Positions 50,123-58,222 of a stretch of 64,000 nt of DNA are shown piece after piece (position 1 is the first letter of the stretch; every line of letters begins with the position of its first letter). The stretch spans positions 35,435 through 99,434 of the forward strand of contig NZ_PCDP01000045.1 of the NCBI RefSeq assembly GCF_003240585.1, read 5' to 3'. The DNA comes from Arminella tubonensis. Lineage in GTDB: Bacteria > Pseudomonadota > Alphaproteobacteria > Rhizobiales > Rhizobiaceae. Both the position numbers and the translations under genes were made by a program. A model generated the notes under the pieces. The model did no database searches, was not told the DNA's origin, and saw only the letters and a program-made list of their open reading frames with translations.

Positions 50123-50815
50123 ATGACGACCGCCGACTATGTCGCTCTCGCCGCTTTTATTCTTCTCTGGATCGGGTTGAACTGGATCACCACCAGCGCC
50201 CGCTTCTTCGACCGCACGAGCCTGACGCAGGCGATGATCGAGCGGCGGCGCGAGTGGATCTATAATTCGCTGCGCCGCGACCTGAAGATGATCGATACGC
50301 AGATCCTCGCCGGCCTGCAGAACGGCACCGCCTTCTTCGCCTCCACATCGATCTTCGCGATCGGCGGTTGCTTCGCCTTGCTGGGCGCGACGGACAAGGT
50401 CAACGCGTTCTTCGCCGACCTGCCCTTCATGTTCAACGGTGGCCGCACGGCATTCGAACTGAAGGTCGCCGGCCTGGCTGGCCTGTTCGGCTATGCCTTC
50501 TTCAAGTTCGGCTGGTCGTATCGGCTGTTCAATTATTGCACCATCCTCTTCGGCGCCGTTCCGATGATGGATTATGTCGATGCCGATCGCGCCACAACGG
50601 AACGGGCCGTCGAGCGCGTCATCCGCATGAACATCATCGCCGCCAGAAACTTCAATGCGGGACTGCGCGCGATCTTCCTGTCGATCGGCTATCTCGGCTG
50701 GTTCCTCAGCCCCTATGTCTTCATGGTCACCAGCGTCTTCATCATCGTCATACTTATTCGTCGGCAATTTTTCTCGGACGCAAGACTGGCCATCCTCGAC
50801 ATCAATGCGCCATGA
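50123..50815 (+). CDS. DUF599-family membrane protein
   Basis: A 230-residue inner-membrane protein with about four helices. It matches DUF599: YVALAAFILLWIGLNWIT at the start, MIERRREWIYNSLRRDLKM, NGTAFFASTSIFAIGGCFALLG, and FKFGWSYRLFNYCTILFGAVP. The FKFxWSxR block and the cytosolic loop with an Arg-rich helix are typical. Function is unknown. An ATG at 50123 follows TGAGGATC. The next gene, a DUF1624 protein, starts 70 bases later on the same strand. Confidence 0.85.
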   Translation: MTTADYVALAAFILLWIGLNWITTSARFFDRTSLTQAMIERRREWIYNSLRRDLKMIDTQILAGLQNGTAFFASTSIFAIGGCFALLGATDKVNAFFADLPFMFNGGRTAFELKVAGLAGLFGYAFFKFGWSYRLFNYCTILFGAVPMMDYVDADRATTERAVERVIRMNIIAARNFNAGLRAIFLSIGYLGWFLSPYVFMVTSVFIIVILIRRQFFSDARLAILDINAP

Positions 50816-50885
50816 AATCGCCGCGCTTGTCCTGTCTCCCGGCGCGCAAGACGCAACACGAATTCCCGCCTGAAAGGACCCATTG

Positions 50886-51875
50886 ATGGCCGCTATTGCC
50901 GAGAGCGTCGATGCACCGCGCGAACTGCCACGCATTGGCATCCTTGATACGGCAAGAGGCGTCGCGCTGCTCGCCATGGCGAGCTACCACTTCACGTGGG
51001 ACTTCGAGTTCTTCGGCTATCTCGAACCGGGAACCGCGGAGACGGGCTGGTTGAAGATCTATGCCCGCGTCATCGCCAGTACGTTTCTGTTCCTGGCAGG
51101 CTTTAGCCTTGTTCTCGCGAACTCTCCCGATATCCGCTGGCGGTCATATTTCAAACGGCTGGGCATGATCGCTGGAGCCGCAGCAGCGATCTCCGTCGTC
51201 ACTTTCATCGGCATGCGGGACGAGTGGATATTCTTCGGTATCCTCCATTCGATTGCCGCGGCCAGCATTATCGGCCTGATCTTCCTGAGGTTGCCGGCAG
51301 CGGTGACGCTTCTTGTGGCGGTCATCCTCCTTGTCGGCGTCTATGTCGACAATATCTCCGCGCCTTTCTATCTCCACTCGGACTTCTTCGACGCGCCCTG
51401 GCTTCGGTGGATTGGACTGTCAGCTCATCTGCCGCGCTCGAACGACTATGTGCCGATTTTCCCCTGGCTCACACCGTTTCTCTTCGGTCTCGGGATCGCG
51501 CAAATCGCCACTGTTCGCGGTTGGCTGTCGCCGCTTGCCAGGCTCGGCACCGGCACAAACCTGATCGCTCGCGCCGGGCGCCACAGCCTGCTTTTCTACC
51601 TTATCCATCAGCCCCTGCTGTTCGGCCTTGTTTATCTTCTGTCAGTGGTAGCTCCGGCGCCGAAACCGGATCCCGTCCAGAGCTATCTGCGCCAATGCAA
51701 CGCGTCCTGCATCAAGTCTGCCGGTGAACCGCTTTGCCGAAGCTTCTGCCAGTGCACGCTTGATAAACTTCAGGCGCAGCAACTTTTCGAGCCCCTGCAG
51801 TCCGGTAAAATAAAGGCGGATGACAATGAACAAATAGGGCGAATCGCAATACAGTGCACGACAGACGCACAATGA
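50886..51875 (+). CDS. DUF1624 / heparan-alpha-glucosaminide acetyltransferase-like membrane protein
   Basis: A 329-residue polytopic membrane protein of the DUF1624 (HGSNAT catalytic-like) acyltransferase family. The start RIGILDTARGVALLAMASYH with FTWDFEFFGYL, and FLFLAGFSLVL, are characteristic; RHSLLFYLIHQPLLFGL near residue 245 is the family's last helix. It probably moves an acyl group across the membrane onto a sugar. The C-terminus adds a Cys-rich soluble segment (CNASCIKSAGEPLCRSFCQC, ~residues 280-300) of unclear role. An adjacent ICMT-like gene follows after 12 bases. Confidence 0.83.
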   Translation: MAAIAESVDAPRELPRIGILDTARGVALLAMASYHFTWDFEFFGYLEPGTAETGWLKIYARVIASTFLFLAGFSLVLANSPDIRWRSYFKRLGMIAGAAAAISVVTFIGMRDEWIFFGILHSIAAASIIGLIFLRLPAAVTLLVAVILLVGVYVDNISAPFYLHSDFFDAPWLRWIGLSAHLPRSNDYVPIFPWLTPFLFGLGIAQIATVRGWLSPLARLGTGTNLIARAGRHSLLFYLIHQPLLFGLVYLLSVVAPAPKPDPVQSYLRQCNASCIKSAGEPLCRSFCQCTLDKLQAQQLFEPLQSGKIKADDNEQIGRIAIQCTTDAQ

Positions 51876-51887
51876 CGGGATTATTCA

Positions 51888-52361
51888 ATGAATGCCTTTC
51901 GTTCGAAGCCTCTGAAGTATCCGTGGCCGCCGTTGCTTTACGGCCTTGCCATTCTCGCCGCCCTTGTTCTTGAGCGTATCGCTAGCCTCCCCGTCCCACA
52001 ATTTCAATCGACCGTGGCCTGGATCACCGGCGCCAGCCTGACGATCGCCGCTATCTGGCTGAACGTTTGGGCGATTAAGACGCTCCTTGAAAGCCGGGCG
52101 CCCGCAATGCGGAGGCGTAGCGCTAGGCATCTCGTGACCAGAGGGCCGTTTCGCTACACGCGCAACCCGATCTATCTCGGCTACACGCTGATGACAGCCA
52201 GCTTCGGGCTGCTGACCGGCAACCCTTGGTTCCTGGTCACCGCTATCATTGCTGCGACGATTACGACGTCAGTCGCGATCAAGCGGGAGGAGATCGTTCT
52301 TCTGTCGCGCTTCGGCTGCGACTTCGAATCCTACTGCAAACATACCCGCCGCTGGATCTGA
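51888..52361 (+). CDS. ICMT/PEMT-like membrane methyltransferase
   Basis: A 157-residue membrane protein with three to four helices of the isoprenylcysteine carboxyl methyltransferase-like family. The S-adenosylmethionine-binding signature HLVTRGPFRYTRNPIYLGYTL is present around residue 80, with the terminal EEIVLLSRFGCDFESYCKHTRRWI block (the E-x-L-x-x-x-F-G-x-x-Y pattern). Bacterial members methylate small or lipid substrates, mostly unknown. It is 12 bases behind the DUF1624 gene, so probably in one operon. Confidence 0.86.
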   Translation: MNAFRSKPLKYPWPPLLYGLAILAALVLERIASLPVPQFQSTVAWITGASLTIAAIWLNVWAIKTLLESRAPAMRRRSARHLVTRGPFRYTRNPIYLGYTLMTASFGLLTGNPWFLVTAIIAATITTSVAIKREEIVLLSRFGCDFESYCKHTRRWI

Positions 52362-52378
52362 AGAAGCATAAGGCTCAA

Positions 52379-52771
52379 TCAGGTGCCCACTCCGATTTCA
52401 GCAAGCCGACCGAGGCAGGACTCCTCGATGTGATTGAGCTCCGCCAAGGTGTCGTCGATGTCCTTGCGCTTCTGGCGCAGATCCTCGCGCTTCTCATCGA
52501 CACGCTTCATCAGCAGCTTGAGCTGCCCGATTTCACCAGGCGGTTCCTTGTAGACCTGGATGATCTCGCGGATTTCGGCAATGGTGAAACCGATGCGCCT
52601 TCCGCGAAGGATTTCAATGATCAGCCTACGATCCGCCTGCCGGAAGAGCCGCGTCCGCCCGCGCCGCTCTGGATGTATCAGCCCCTCGTCCTCGTAGAAC
52701 CTAAGCGTTCGCGTGGAAACCCCGAATTCCCGCGTCAATTCCGTGATGCTGTAGTACTTGCTCACCGGCAA
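52379..52771 (-). CDS. MerR-family regulator, LiuR-like
   Basis: A 130-residue MerR regulator. The winged helix-turn-helix is YYSITELTREFGVSTRTLRF and YEDEGLIHPERRGRTRLF; the next block RLIIEILRGRRIGFTIAEIREII and a coiled-coil dimer helix (residues ~75-118) closely resemble LiuR, the regulator of branched-chain amino-acid (leucine/isovalerate) breakdown. I start at TTG 52771, preceded by GGGGGA; GTG 52765 is possible. Upstream ATGs near 52900 lie inside the promoter's -10. The promoter carries a dyad, so autoregulation is likely. Confidence 0.85.
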   Translation of the reverse strand: MPVSKYYSITELTREFGVSTRTLRFYEDEGLIHPERRGRTRLFRQADRRLIIEILRGRRIGFTIAEIREIIQVYKEPPGEIGQLKLLMKRVDEKREDLRQKRKDIDDTLAELNHIEESCLGRLAEIGVGT

Positions 52772-52895
52772 ATCGTCCCCCAGTACCGCCGCGCCAGGCC
52801 TGTACTCGAGCGTCAGGGAGGGCGGCAAATGTTCGATGAGGCGCGCAATCCTTTGCCCGGCCACCTGCCGTCCGAGCTCGCGCGCCGATGCAAAC

Positions 52896-52923
52896 ATCAT
52901 ATTGACTGTTACGTAAAAGTCAA
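52896..52923 (-). promoter_or_regulatory. MerR-type promoter with dyad in the spacer
   Basis: Read on the minus strand: -35 TTGACT (52918-52923), a 16-base spacer, and -10 TATGAT (52896-52901). The -35 and the spacer together form an almost perfect 22-base dyad, TTGACT-TTTACGTAACAG-TCAA, centred on TTACGTAA. This resembles sites reported for LiuR-type regulators, and points to autoregulation of the MerR gene at 52379-52771. Confidence 0.7.
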
Positions 52924-52993
52924 TTTTTGGCAACCTGCGCTGAAGTCGGCCACAGCGGGAAGCAGTAAAATTCAATCTTGGTGTATAGTGGCC

Positions 52994-54409
52994 TCAGTGG
53001 ATGGCAAACCACCATGTGGCGATGCCCAGGAAGGCAAAATAGCCCGTGCAATCGGTAACCGTCGTCACGAACGCCGATGACGCGATGGCCGGATCAGCAC
53101 CCATGCGATCGAGCGCCAATGGCAGGAGGATACCGCCAAGCGCGGCCGCAACCATGTTGATGATCATTGCAGCGCCGATGACGATGCCAAGCTGGGAATC
53201 ATGAAACCAGAACGTGGCGATCGCACCCATGATGATCGCAAAGAGTATGCCGTTGAGAAACCCTACACAGGTCTCTTTGTTGATGACCCGCCAGGCATTG
53301 TGGATATCGAGATCACCGGTCGCCAATGCGCGCACGGTAACCGTCATTGTCTGCGTACCGGCATTGCCGCCCATCGAGGCGACGATCGGCATCAATACTG
53401 CGAGTGCGATCATTTTCTCTATCGAACCGTCGAAAACGCTGATGATGCTCGATGACAGGATCGCCGTCAGAAGGTTGATGAACAGCCAGACGAAGCGCGA
53501 GCGCACCGTCGATGTGACGTTGTCGGACAGTTCTTCGTCGCCAACACCGCCGAGGCGCTTGATGTCCTCGTCGGCTTCTTCGTGGATGACGTCGACCACA
53601 TCGTCGATGGTGAGCACACCGACGAGACGATCATTATCGTCGACGACAGCTGCGGACAGAAGGTCGTACTGCTCGAAAAGCTGTGCCGCCTCTTCCTGGT
53701 CCATCTCGGCCGGGATTGGATGCGAGGTTTCCCGCATGATGGTTTCGATCTTCTCGTGCCGCTTTGCGCGCAAGATGCGATCGAGGTCAACGCCGCCGAG
53801 CAGCTTGAAGGTCGGGTCTATGACGAAGAGCTGCGAGAAGCTCTCCGGCAGGTCTTCCTCGTCGCGCATGTAGTCGATCGTCTGGCCGACGGTCCAGAAC
53901 GGCGGCACGGCGACGAATTCCGTCTGCATGCGGCGCCCGGCTGAACTCTCGGGATAGTCGAGAGCGCGACGCAGGCGCACCCGCTCCGTGAACGGCAGCT
54001 GCGACAGGATCTCGTCGCGGTCGACCTGATCGAGATCTTCGAGAATATAGACGGCGTCGTCCGAGTCCAGCTCGCCGATCGCGGCCGCGATCTGGTCGTT
54101 CGGCATCTGGTCGACGATCTGGCGGCGGATCGCCTCGTCGACCTGCGTCAGTGCCGTCATGTCGAAGTCGTCGCCAAGCAGCCGCACCAATGACAGGCGC
54201 TGTTCCGGTTGCAGCGATTCCAGCAGATCGCCGATTTCCGATTCGTGCAGGCGGGCAACGTTGTGCTGAAGAAACGGGACGTTGCGCTCTGTCAGGGCGC
54301 TAACGACCAGCGTCAGAAAGTCCGAGCGAACATTGCCGTCCTCGTCGTAGATATCATCGTCCGTATCAAGGTTGTTGCGAATGCGTTCGTCTTCTTCAAC
54401 CGTCATCAT
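52994..54409 (-). CDS. mgtE: Magnesium transporter MgtE
   Basis: A Mg2+ channel of 471 residues. It has the cytosolic N-domain of superhelical repeats (LVSALTERNVPFLQHNVARL through ILSQLPFTERVRLRRALDYP), a CBS pair (~residues 135-260; VIDPTFKLLGGVDLDRIL and AAVVDDNDRLVGVLTIDDVV) and five C-terminal membrane helices with PIVASMGGNAGTQT, the conserved pore region. CBS and N domains gate the channel by Mg2+. I take ATG 54409 or 54406 as start (GAGG upstream); 54445 is in frame. Confidence 0.94.
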   Translation of the reverse strand: MMTVEEDERIRNNLDTDDDIYDEDGNVRSDFLTLVVSALTERNVPFLQHNVARLHESEIGDLLESLQPEQRLSLVRLLGDDFDMTALTQVDEAIRRQIVDQMPNDQIAAAIGELDSDDAVYILEDLDQVDRDEILSQLPFTERVRLRRALDYPESSAGRRMQTEFVAVPPFWTVGQTIDYMRDEEDLPESFSQLFVIDPTFKLLGGVDLDRILRAKRHEKIETIMRETSHPIPAEMDQEEAAQLFEQYDLLSAAVVDDNDRLVGVLTIDDVVDVIHEEADEDIKRLGGVGDEELSDNVTSTVRSRFVWLFINLLTAILSSSIISVFDGSIEKMIALAVLMPIVASMGGNAGTQTMTVTVRALATGDLDIHNAWRVINKETCVGFLNGILFAIIMGAIATFWFHDSQLGIVIGAAMIINMVAAALGGILLPLALDRMGADPAIASSAFVTTVTDCTGYFAFLGIATWWFAIH

Positions 54410-54605
54410 CTGCCGCCTCGCATTCCGCCCGAACCTTCGGACCATAGGTGCCGCCTAGGAGAATGGCGGCAAAAAAGGTATTGTCAACAAATAGATAGGA
54501 TCAATAGTTGATATTCCGCAGACCAGAATCAGGCCCATGGCATTTGCTATGCCGCATGCATATCCTCAAGTCGCAGACATGTCGTTCCCTTAACAGAGCA
54601 ATCAC

Positions 54606-55100
54606 GTGACCATCCAGCCCCTGCTAAAATTCCCCCATCCCGGCCTCAGAACTGCATGTGCCCCGGTTTCAAGCTTCGACGACGATTTACGCCTTCTCGC
54701 GGACGACCTTCTCGAGACGATGCGCGCCGCACCCGGCGTCGGCATTACCGCCGCGCATATCGGCGTTCACCGCCGCGTGACCGTGATCGAGCTCAGTCGT
54801 GACGACGGCATCCGCACCTACGTCAATCCTGAGATCACATGGTCTTCGCCGGAAACCATGCAGCATATTGAGGGAAGCGTTTCCATGCCTGGCGCTACGG
54901 AAAATGTAACCCGCCCGAAGTCGATCCGTTTCCGCTATCAGGATTTGAGTGGCGTCCTCCATGAAGAGGACGCCGAGGGTTTCCTCGCCATCTGCATCCA
55001 GCACGAGATCGACCAGCTCGATGGCATATTCTGGCTGCAGCGGCTGTCGAAACTGAAGCGCGACCGGCTGGTCAGGAAGTGGGAAAAGATGAAAGCTTGA
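54606..55100 (+). CDS. Peptide deformylase homologue with missing metal ligands
   Basis: A 164-residue protein of the peptide deformylase family. Motif 1 is GVGITAAHIGV (usually GxGLAAPQxG). Motif 2 is EGSVSMPG (usually EGCLSxP), so the metal-binding Cys is Ser. Motif 3 is QHEIDQLDG (usually QHExDHLxG), so the second His of the metal site is Gln. Two of three metal ligands and the conserved Gln are lost, so deformylase activity is unlikely. Start is GTG 54606. It is divergent from mgtE. A housekeeping def gene should exist elsewhere. Confidence 0.87.
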   Translation: MTIQPLLKFPHPGLRTACAPVSSFDDDLRLLADDLLETMRAAPGVGITAAHIGVHRRVTVIELSRDDGIRTYVNPEITWSSPETMQHIEGSVSMPGATENVTRPKSIRFRYQDLSGVLHEEDAEGFLAICIQHEIDQLDGIFWLQRLSKLKRDRLVRKWEKMKA

Positions 55101-55163
55101 AAGGAAATTGAACCAAGCGCACCATCTCCTCGTTCTACCGTCAGATCAACAAGGAGGCTGAGC

Positions 55164-55658
55164 ATGACCGCCAAGAAGAAAGTCCTGACGCGCGAAGAAG
55201 ACTATAGAGACTATGAAGAGCGGGACCTCCAGGACGGATGGCCCTATGACGACGACGCAGGCGCCAAATCACAAGAGCCCGGCAACCGCCCCTATGGCGA
55301 AACCGCGGCAAATTTCGATGAAGACACCAACAAGGGCTACACCGTCGTTGACACTGATGAAACCGGACAACAGGAACGCCAGGCCGAGCAGCTGTCTGCC
55401 GGAACCCGTGGTCGAGAAAACGCCGACGATTTGGAAGAAAGGGTCATGGACGCTCTCAGCGGTTTTGAGGGCGTCAGCCCCGAGCTGATAGACGTTCGTG
55501 CCGAGGGGTCGACTATCATACTCGAAGGTCAGGTAGATGACGCCATCACCGCTCGCCATCTGGAACTCAAAGCACTCGGAATACCGGGCGTGACACAGGT
55601 GAAAAATAATCTGAGCATCATCGGCGTCGACGCCAACATCCCGGACGACGACGAATGA
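55164..55658 (+). CDS. BON-domain protein
   Basis: A 164-residue acidic protein. A disordered, charged N-terminal part (residues ~1-95, with YRDYEERDLQDGWPYDDDAG) precedes a single BON domain (~100-155, EERVMDALSGFEGVSPELI, VRAEGSTIILEGQVDDAITA, LELKALGIPGVTQVKNNLSI). BON domains bind phospholipid or other ligands, commonly in periplasmic stress proteins, but no signal peptide is visible here. AAGGAGG precedes the ATG at 55164. A hairpin terminator follows at 55678. Confidence 0.9.
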   Translation: MTAKKKVLTREEDYRDYEERDLQDGWPYDDDAGAKSQEPGNRPYGETAANFDEDTNKGYTVVDTDETGQQERQAEQLSAGTRGRENADDLEERVMDALSGFEGVSPELIDVRAEGSTIILEGQVDDAITARHLELKALGIPGVTQVKNNLSIIGVDANIPDDDE

Positions 55659-55677
55659 CCGCACCGGTCAAACGAGA

Positions 55678-55705
55678 ACGGGCGCCCACTGGCGCCCGTA
55701 TTTTG
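55678..55705 (+). terminator. Terminator between convergent genes
   Basis: Perfect nine-base stem ACGGGCGCC / GGCGCCCGT with a four-base loop, followed by ATTTTG. It can serve the BON gene and, being symmetric, also the convergent Cys-motif gene. Confidence 0.8.
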
Positions 55706-55720
55706 TAAGCGTCGGACTAA

Positions 55721-56275
55721 TCAGCCCTTCAGCTTCGAGTTGCAAAGGCTGTAATAGCCGCCGCCCTTCTCGATCCACTTCACGCCGTTGAGCGTGTTCT
55801 TCGCCTTGTTGTCGTTATAAGCGTCGACACAGGTATGGAACCGGGCCTTGCCAGCGGTTTCAGTGGCGTATTTAGGCGACACTGCGGACGGGAAGCTGAC
55901 GCCGGCCGGTGCTTTCATTGTTGGCTTCGGCGGCTCTTTTGCCGGCGGCATCGCGGCATCGGGCTCGGCATCTGCTGCAGCCGGCTTAGCGGCCGCAGTC
56001 ATCGCCTTAGTGGTCGCCGCAGGCTTAGTGGTCGCGGCAGGCGCTGTTGCAGCGGCGGCCGGTGCAGCTGCCGTTGTCGCGCCCGCATCGGTACCGCACT
56101 GCGCGGCTCGGAAATCGTTCCACTTCATGCCGTTCAGCGTGTTAGCGGCTTGGGCGGCCTTGTACTTCGTGCTGCACTCTTTCATCGTAAGCGCCGCTGC
56201 CGGTGTCACGAAGGACAGCGAACCCAGGACGGCGAGAGACGCGAACGACATCAATAAGACTGTACGACTTGTCAT
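55721..56275 (-). CDS. Secreted protein with duplicated Cys/TLNG-KW motif
   Basis: A 184-residue exported protein with a signal peptide (residues ~1-29, ending PAAALT). Two related ~30-residue blocks sit at the ends: KECSTKYKAAQAANTLNG with MKWNDFRAAQC (~32-60) and TCVDAYNDNKAKNTLNG with VKWIEKGGGYYSLC (~148-178). Each has two Cys about 25 residues apart and the shared NTLNG(M/V)KW. Between them lies an Ala/Pro/Lys/Thr-rich linker. The repeat resembles a PsiF-like Cys motif, but I am not certain of the family. GGAGGA precedes the ATG at 56275. Confidence 0.8.
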   Translation of the reverse strand: MTSRTVLLMSFASLAVLGSLSFVTPAAALTMKECSTKYKAAQAANTLNGMKWNDFRAAQCGTDAGATTAAAPAAAATAPAATTKPAATTKAMTAAAKPAAADAEPDAAMPPAKEPPKPTMKAPAGVSFPSAVSPKYATETAGKARFHTCVDAYNDNKAKNTLNGVKWIEKGGGYYSLCNSKLKG

Positions 56276-56540
56276 GGTGTGATCCTCCGTATTTATCAAT
56301 GATATACCGACTATTGACCTCGCATTTGCGATTGTCAATCGACGCGCGAAAGCCGTCGCGCCACTTCGCAGACTGGCAGCCAAATATGGCAACAACACCA
56401 GCGAAATGTGAAACATCCCAGGGAAATTGCAGCCGGGGGCTGAAGCGGAGCAGATCGCCGGACGACGCTGTAGAAACTATTTGACCGCGTTTTCGAAGGA
56501 AGGCCGGGAGCAGGCAAAGGGAATCGAACCTGACGTCAAG

Positions 56541-56569
56541 GCAACAAAAAACCCGCCGAAGCGGGTTTC
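56541..56569 (-). terminator. Terminator of tRNA-Leu
   Basis: On the minus strand AAACCCGC-TTCG-GCGGGTTT is followed by further T, starting three bases after the tRNA 3' CCA. A standard intrinsic terminator with a TTCG tetraloop. Confidence 0.85.
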
Positions 56570-56571
56570 TT

Positions 56572-56656
56572 TGGTGCGGTCGAGAAGACTCGAACTTCCA
56601 CGGGTTGCCCCACAGCGACCTCAACGCTGCGCGTCTACCAATTCCGCCACGACCGC
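56572..56656 (-). tRNA. tRNA-Leu(GAG)
   Basis: An 85-base gene including the encoded 3' CCA. The acceptor stem is GCGGTCG/CGACCGC. The anticodon stem CAGCG/CGCTG encloses loop TTGAGGT, anticodon GAG. A long variable arm (TGGGGCAACCCGT) and GTTCGAGTC T-loop mark a class II leucine tRNA, reading CTC and CTT codons. There is no sign of integration at its 3' end. Confidence 0.97.
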
Positions 56657-56860
56657 ATCGTGGTAGAGCCGAATTGCTCCGGCGGGGCTGCATGTAGCAA
56701 AAGCATTGGGGGGGCACAAGAGCGATATGACAGATTTTTTTCATGAGTTTTCCCCGATGTTTGAATTACTTCGCGAAAGCCTCCATATAGCGGTGAACTT
56801 GCCTGTCTGACGCGGATTTGCAAAAAGCAGCGTGCCCGAACAGTGATGAGGAATATGTCG

Positions 56861-57574
56861 ATGCTGCGCGCCGATCTCGAATTTTCCATGCTGCCGCTGG
56901 CGGGCTCCCCGCCAGTGCGCTGGCGCATCGCCGACGGCCTTGTACCCTATGAGAAAGCAGTCGCCACGATGGAGCGTGAAGTCGCTGATATCGCCGACGG
57001 AAGCGCCGATGAGCTGGTCTGGCTCGTCGAGCATCCGCCGCTCTATACCGCCGGGACCAGCGCCGACGCCGCCGACCTCATCGAACCGGATCGCTTTCCC
57101 GTCTTTGCCACCGGGCGCGGCGGCGAATACACCTATCACGGCCCGGGCCAGCGCGTCGCTTATGTGATGCTGGACCTGAAGCGCCGTCGCCAGGATGTGC
57201 GCGCCTTCGTCGCTGCATTGGAAGAGGTGATCATCCGCACGCTCGACCTGATGAACGTCCGCGGCGAGCGGCGGGAGGATCGCGTCGGGGTGTGGGTACG
57301 CCGGCCGGAAAAGCCGCTGCTGCCCGACGGAACGATGGCCGAGGACAAGATCGCAGCACTCGGTATCCGCCTTCGCAAATGGGTGACGTTCCACGGCCTG
57401 TCGCTGAACGTCGACCCAGACCTTGCCCATTTTACCGGTATCGTGCCCTGCGGGATCTCCGCCTATGGCGTCACCAGCCTCGTCGATCTCGGCCTGCTGG
57501 TGATGATGCCTGATGTGGACGTCAAGCTGCGCCAGGCATTCGAGGCCGTGTTCGGCGATACGACCGCCGAATGA
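56861..57574 (+). CDS. lipB: Lipoyl(octanoyl) transferase LipB
   Basis: Moves octanoate from acyl carrier protein to the lipoyl domains of 2-oxoacid dehydrogenases. The 237-residue product has LVWLVEHPPLYTAGTSA, TGRGGEYTYHGPGQRVAYVML, IAALGIRLRKWVTFHG with the catalytic Lys, and FTGIVPCGISAYGVTS with the catalytic Cys. Start is uncertain: GAGGAA lies eight bases before the ATG at 56861, while GTG 56843, ATG 56846 and ATG 56855 are in frame. The start of the protein and its neighbours give no regulatory hint. Confidence 0.95.
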   Translation: MLRADLEFSMLPLAGSPPVRWRIADGLVPYEKAVATMEREVADIADGSADELVWLVEHPPLYTAGTSADAADLIEPDRFPVFATGRGGEYTYHGPGQRVAYVMLDLKRRRQDVRAFVAALEEVIIRTLDLMNVRGERREDRVGVWVRRPEKPLLPDGTMAEDKIAALGIRLRKWVTFHGLSLNVDPDLAHFTGIVPCGISAYGVTSLVDLGLLVMMPDVDVKLRQAFEAVFGDTTAE

Positions 57575-57997
57575 CTAGTGCGTCACATCCCTGGTCAGGT
57601 TGCGCAACTTGATTTGATGGTCGAGTTTCTCGATTTGTCGGCTCGTCGTATCGATCAGCCGGCCGATTTCCTGATAGGCGGACTGCAGTCGCCCGAGTTC
57701 GATCTTCACGGCCTCGAGTGCCCGTTCGTCGTTGAGCTCCCCTGGCCCCTCGCCGGCCCCGGTCATCAGCCACATCGGCGATACACCGAGAATACCGGCG
57801 ATATCGACTAGTCGCGACGGACGCGGCTCCGAACGATCCGATTCCCACGCAACTACCGTTTCCTGGCGAACGCCCAGCTGGTTGGCAAGTGATTCGGCAC
57901 TGATACCGGCCGCGTCGAGCGCCGCGGAAAGGCGTCCGCCGAGCGTGTCGTCGTTCTCTTCAGAAAAAACGGTGATCTCGCGTTCCGTCTTCAGCAT
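57575..57997 (-). CDS. XRE-family helix-turn-helix regulator
   Basis: A 140-residue regulator. The HTH (residues ~20-75) reads LGGRLSAALDAAGISAESLA and NQLGVRQETVVAWESDRSEPRP, then LVDIAGILGVSPMWLMTGAG. A C-terminal coiled-coil helix (~90-135, VKIELGRLQSAYQEIGRLID) would mediate dimerisation or partner binding. No peptidase or sensor domain. GGAG precedes the ATG at 57997. Its target is unknown; the divergent transporter gene is a candidate. Confidence 0.87.
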   Translation of the reverse strand: MLKTEREITVFSEENDDTLGGRLSAALDAAGISAESLANQLGVRQETVVAWESDRSEPRPSRLVDIAGILGVSPMWLMTGAGEGPGELNDERALEAVKIELGRLQSAYQEIGRLIDTTSRQIEKLDHQIKLRNLTRDVTH

Positions 57998-58222
57998 CGG
58001 ATGCTCTCCTTCAATCCCCACGCAGCGAAACTCACGGACAGACTTAAGTCTTTAGACCAATTGCATGTCGAACATAGGTCCGTGAGCGGCATGCTGCCAG
58101 CCCGGCATGTCTAATTCGACAAAATCTCTCCGGCAAGTCGACGTCTGGCCGCACCGGCCTTCATCGCCCGCTTGATCGGACAAGGCTCCTGTGTTTCATG
58201 GCTGCTGAAGCAAAGAAGTCCC

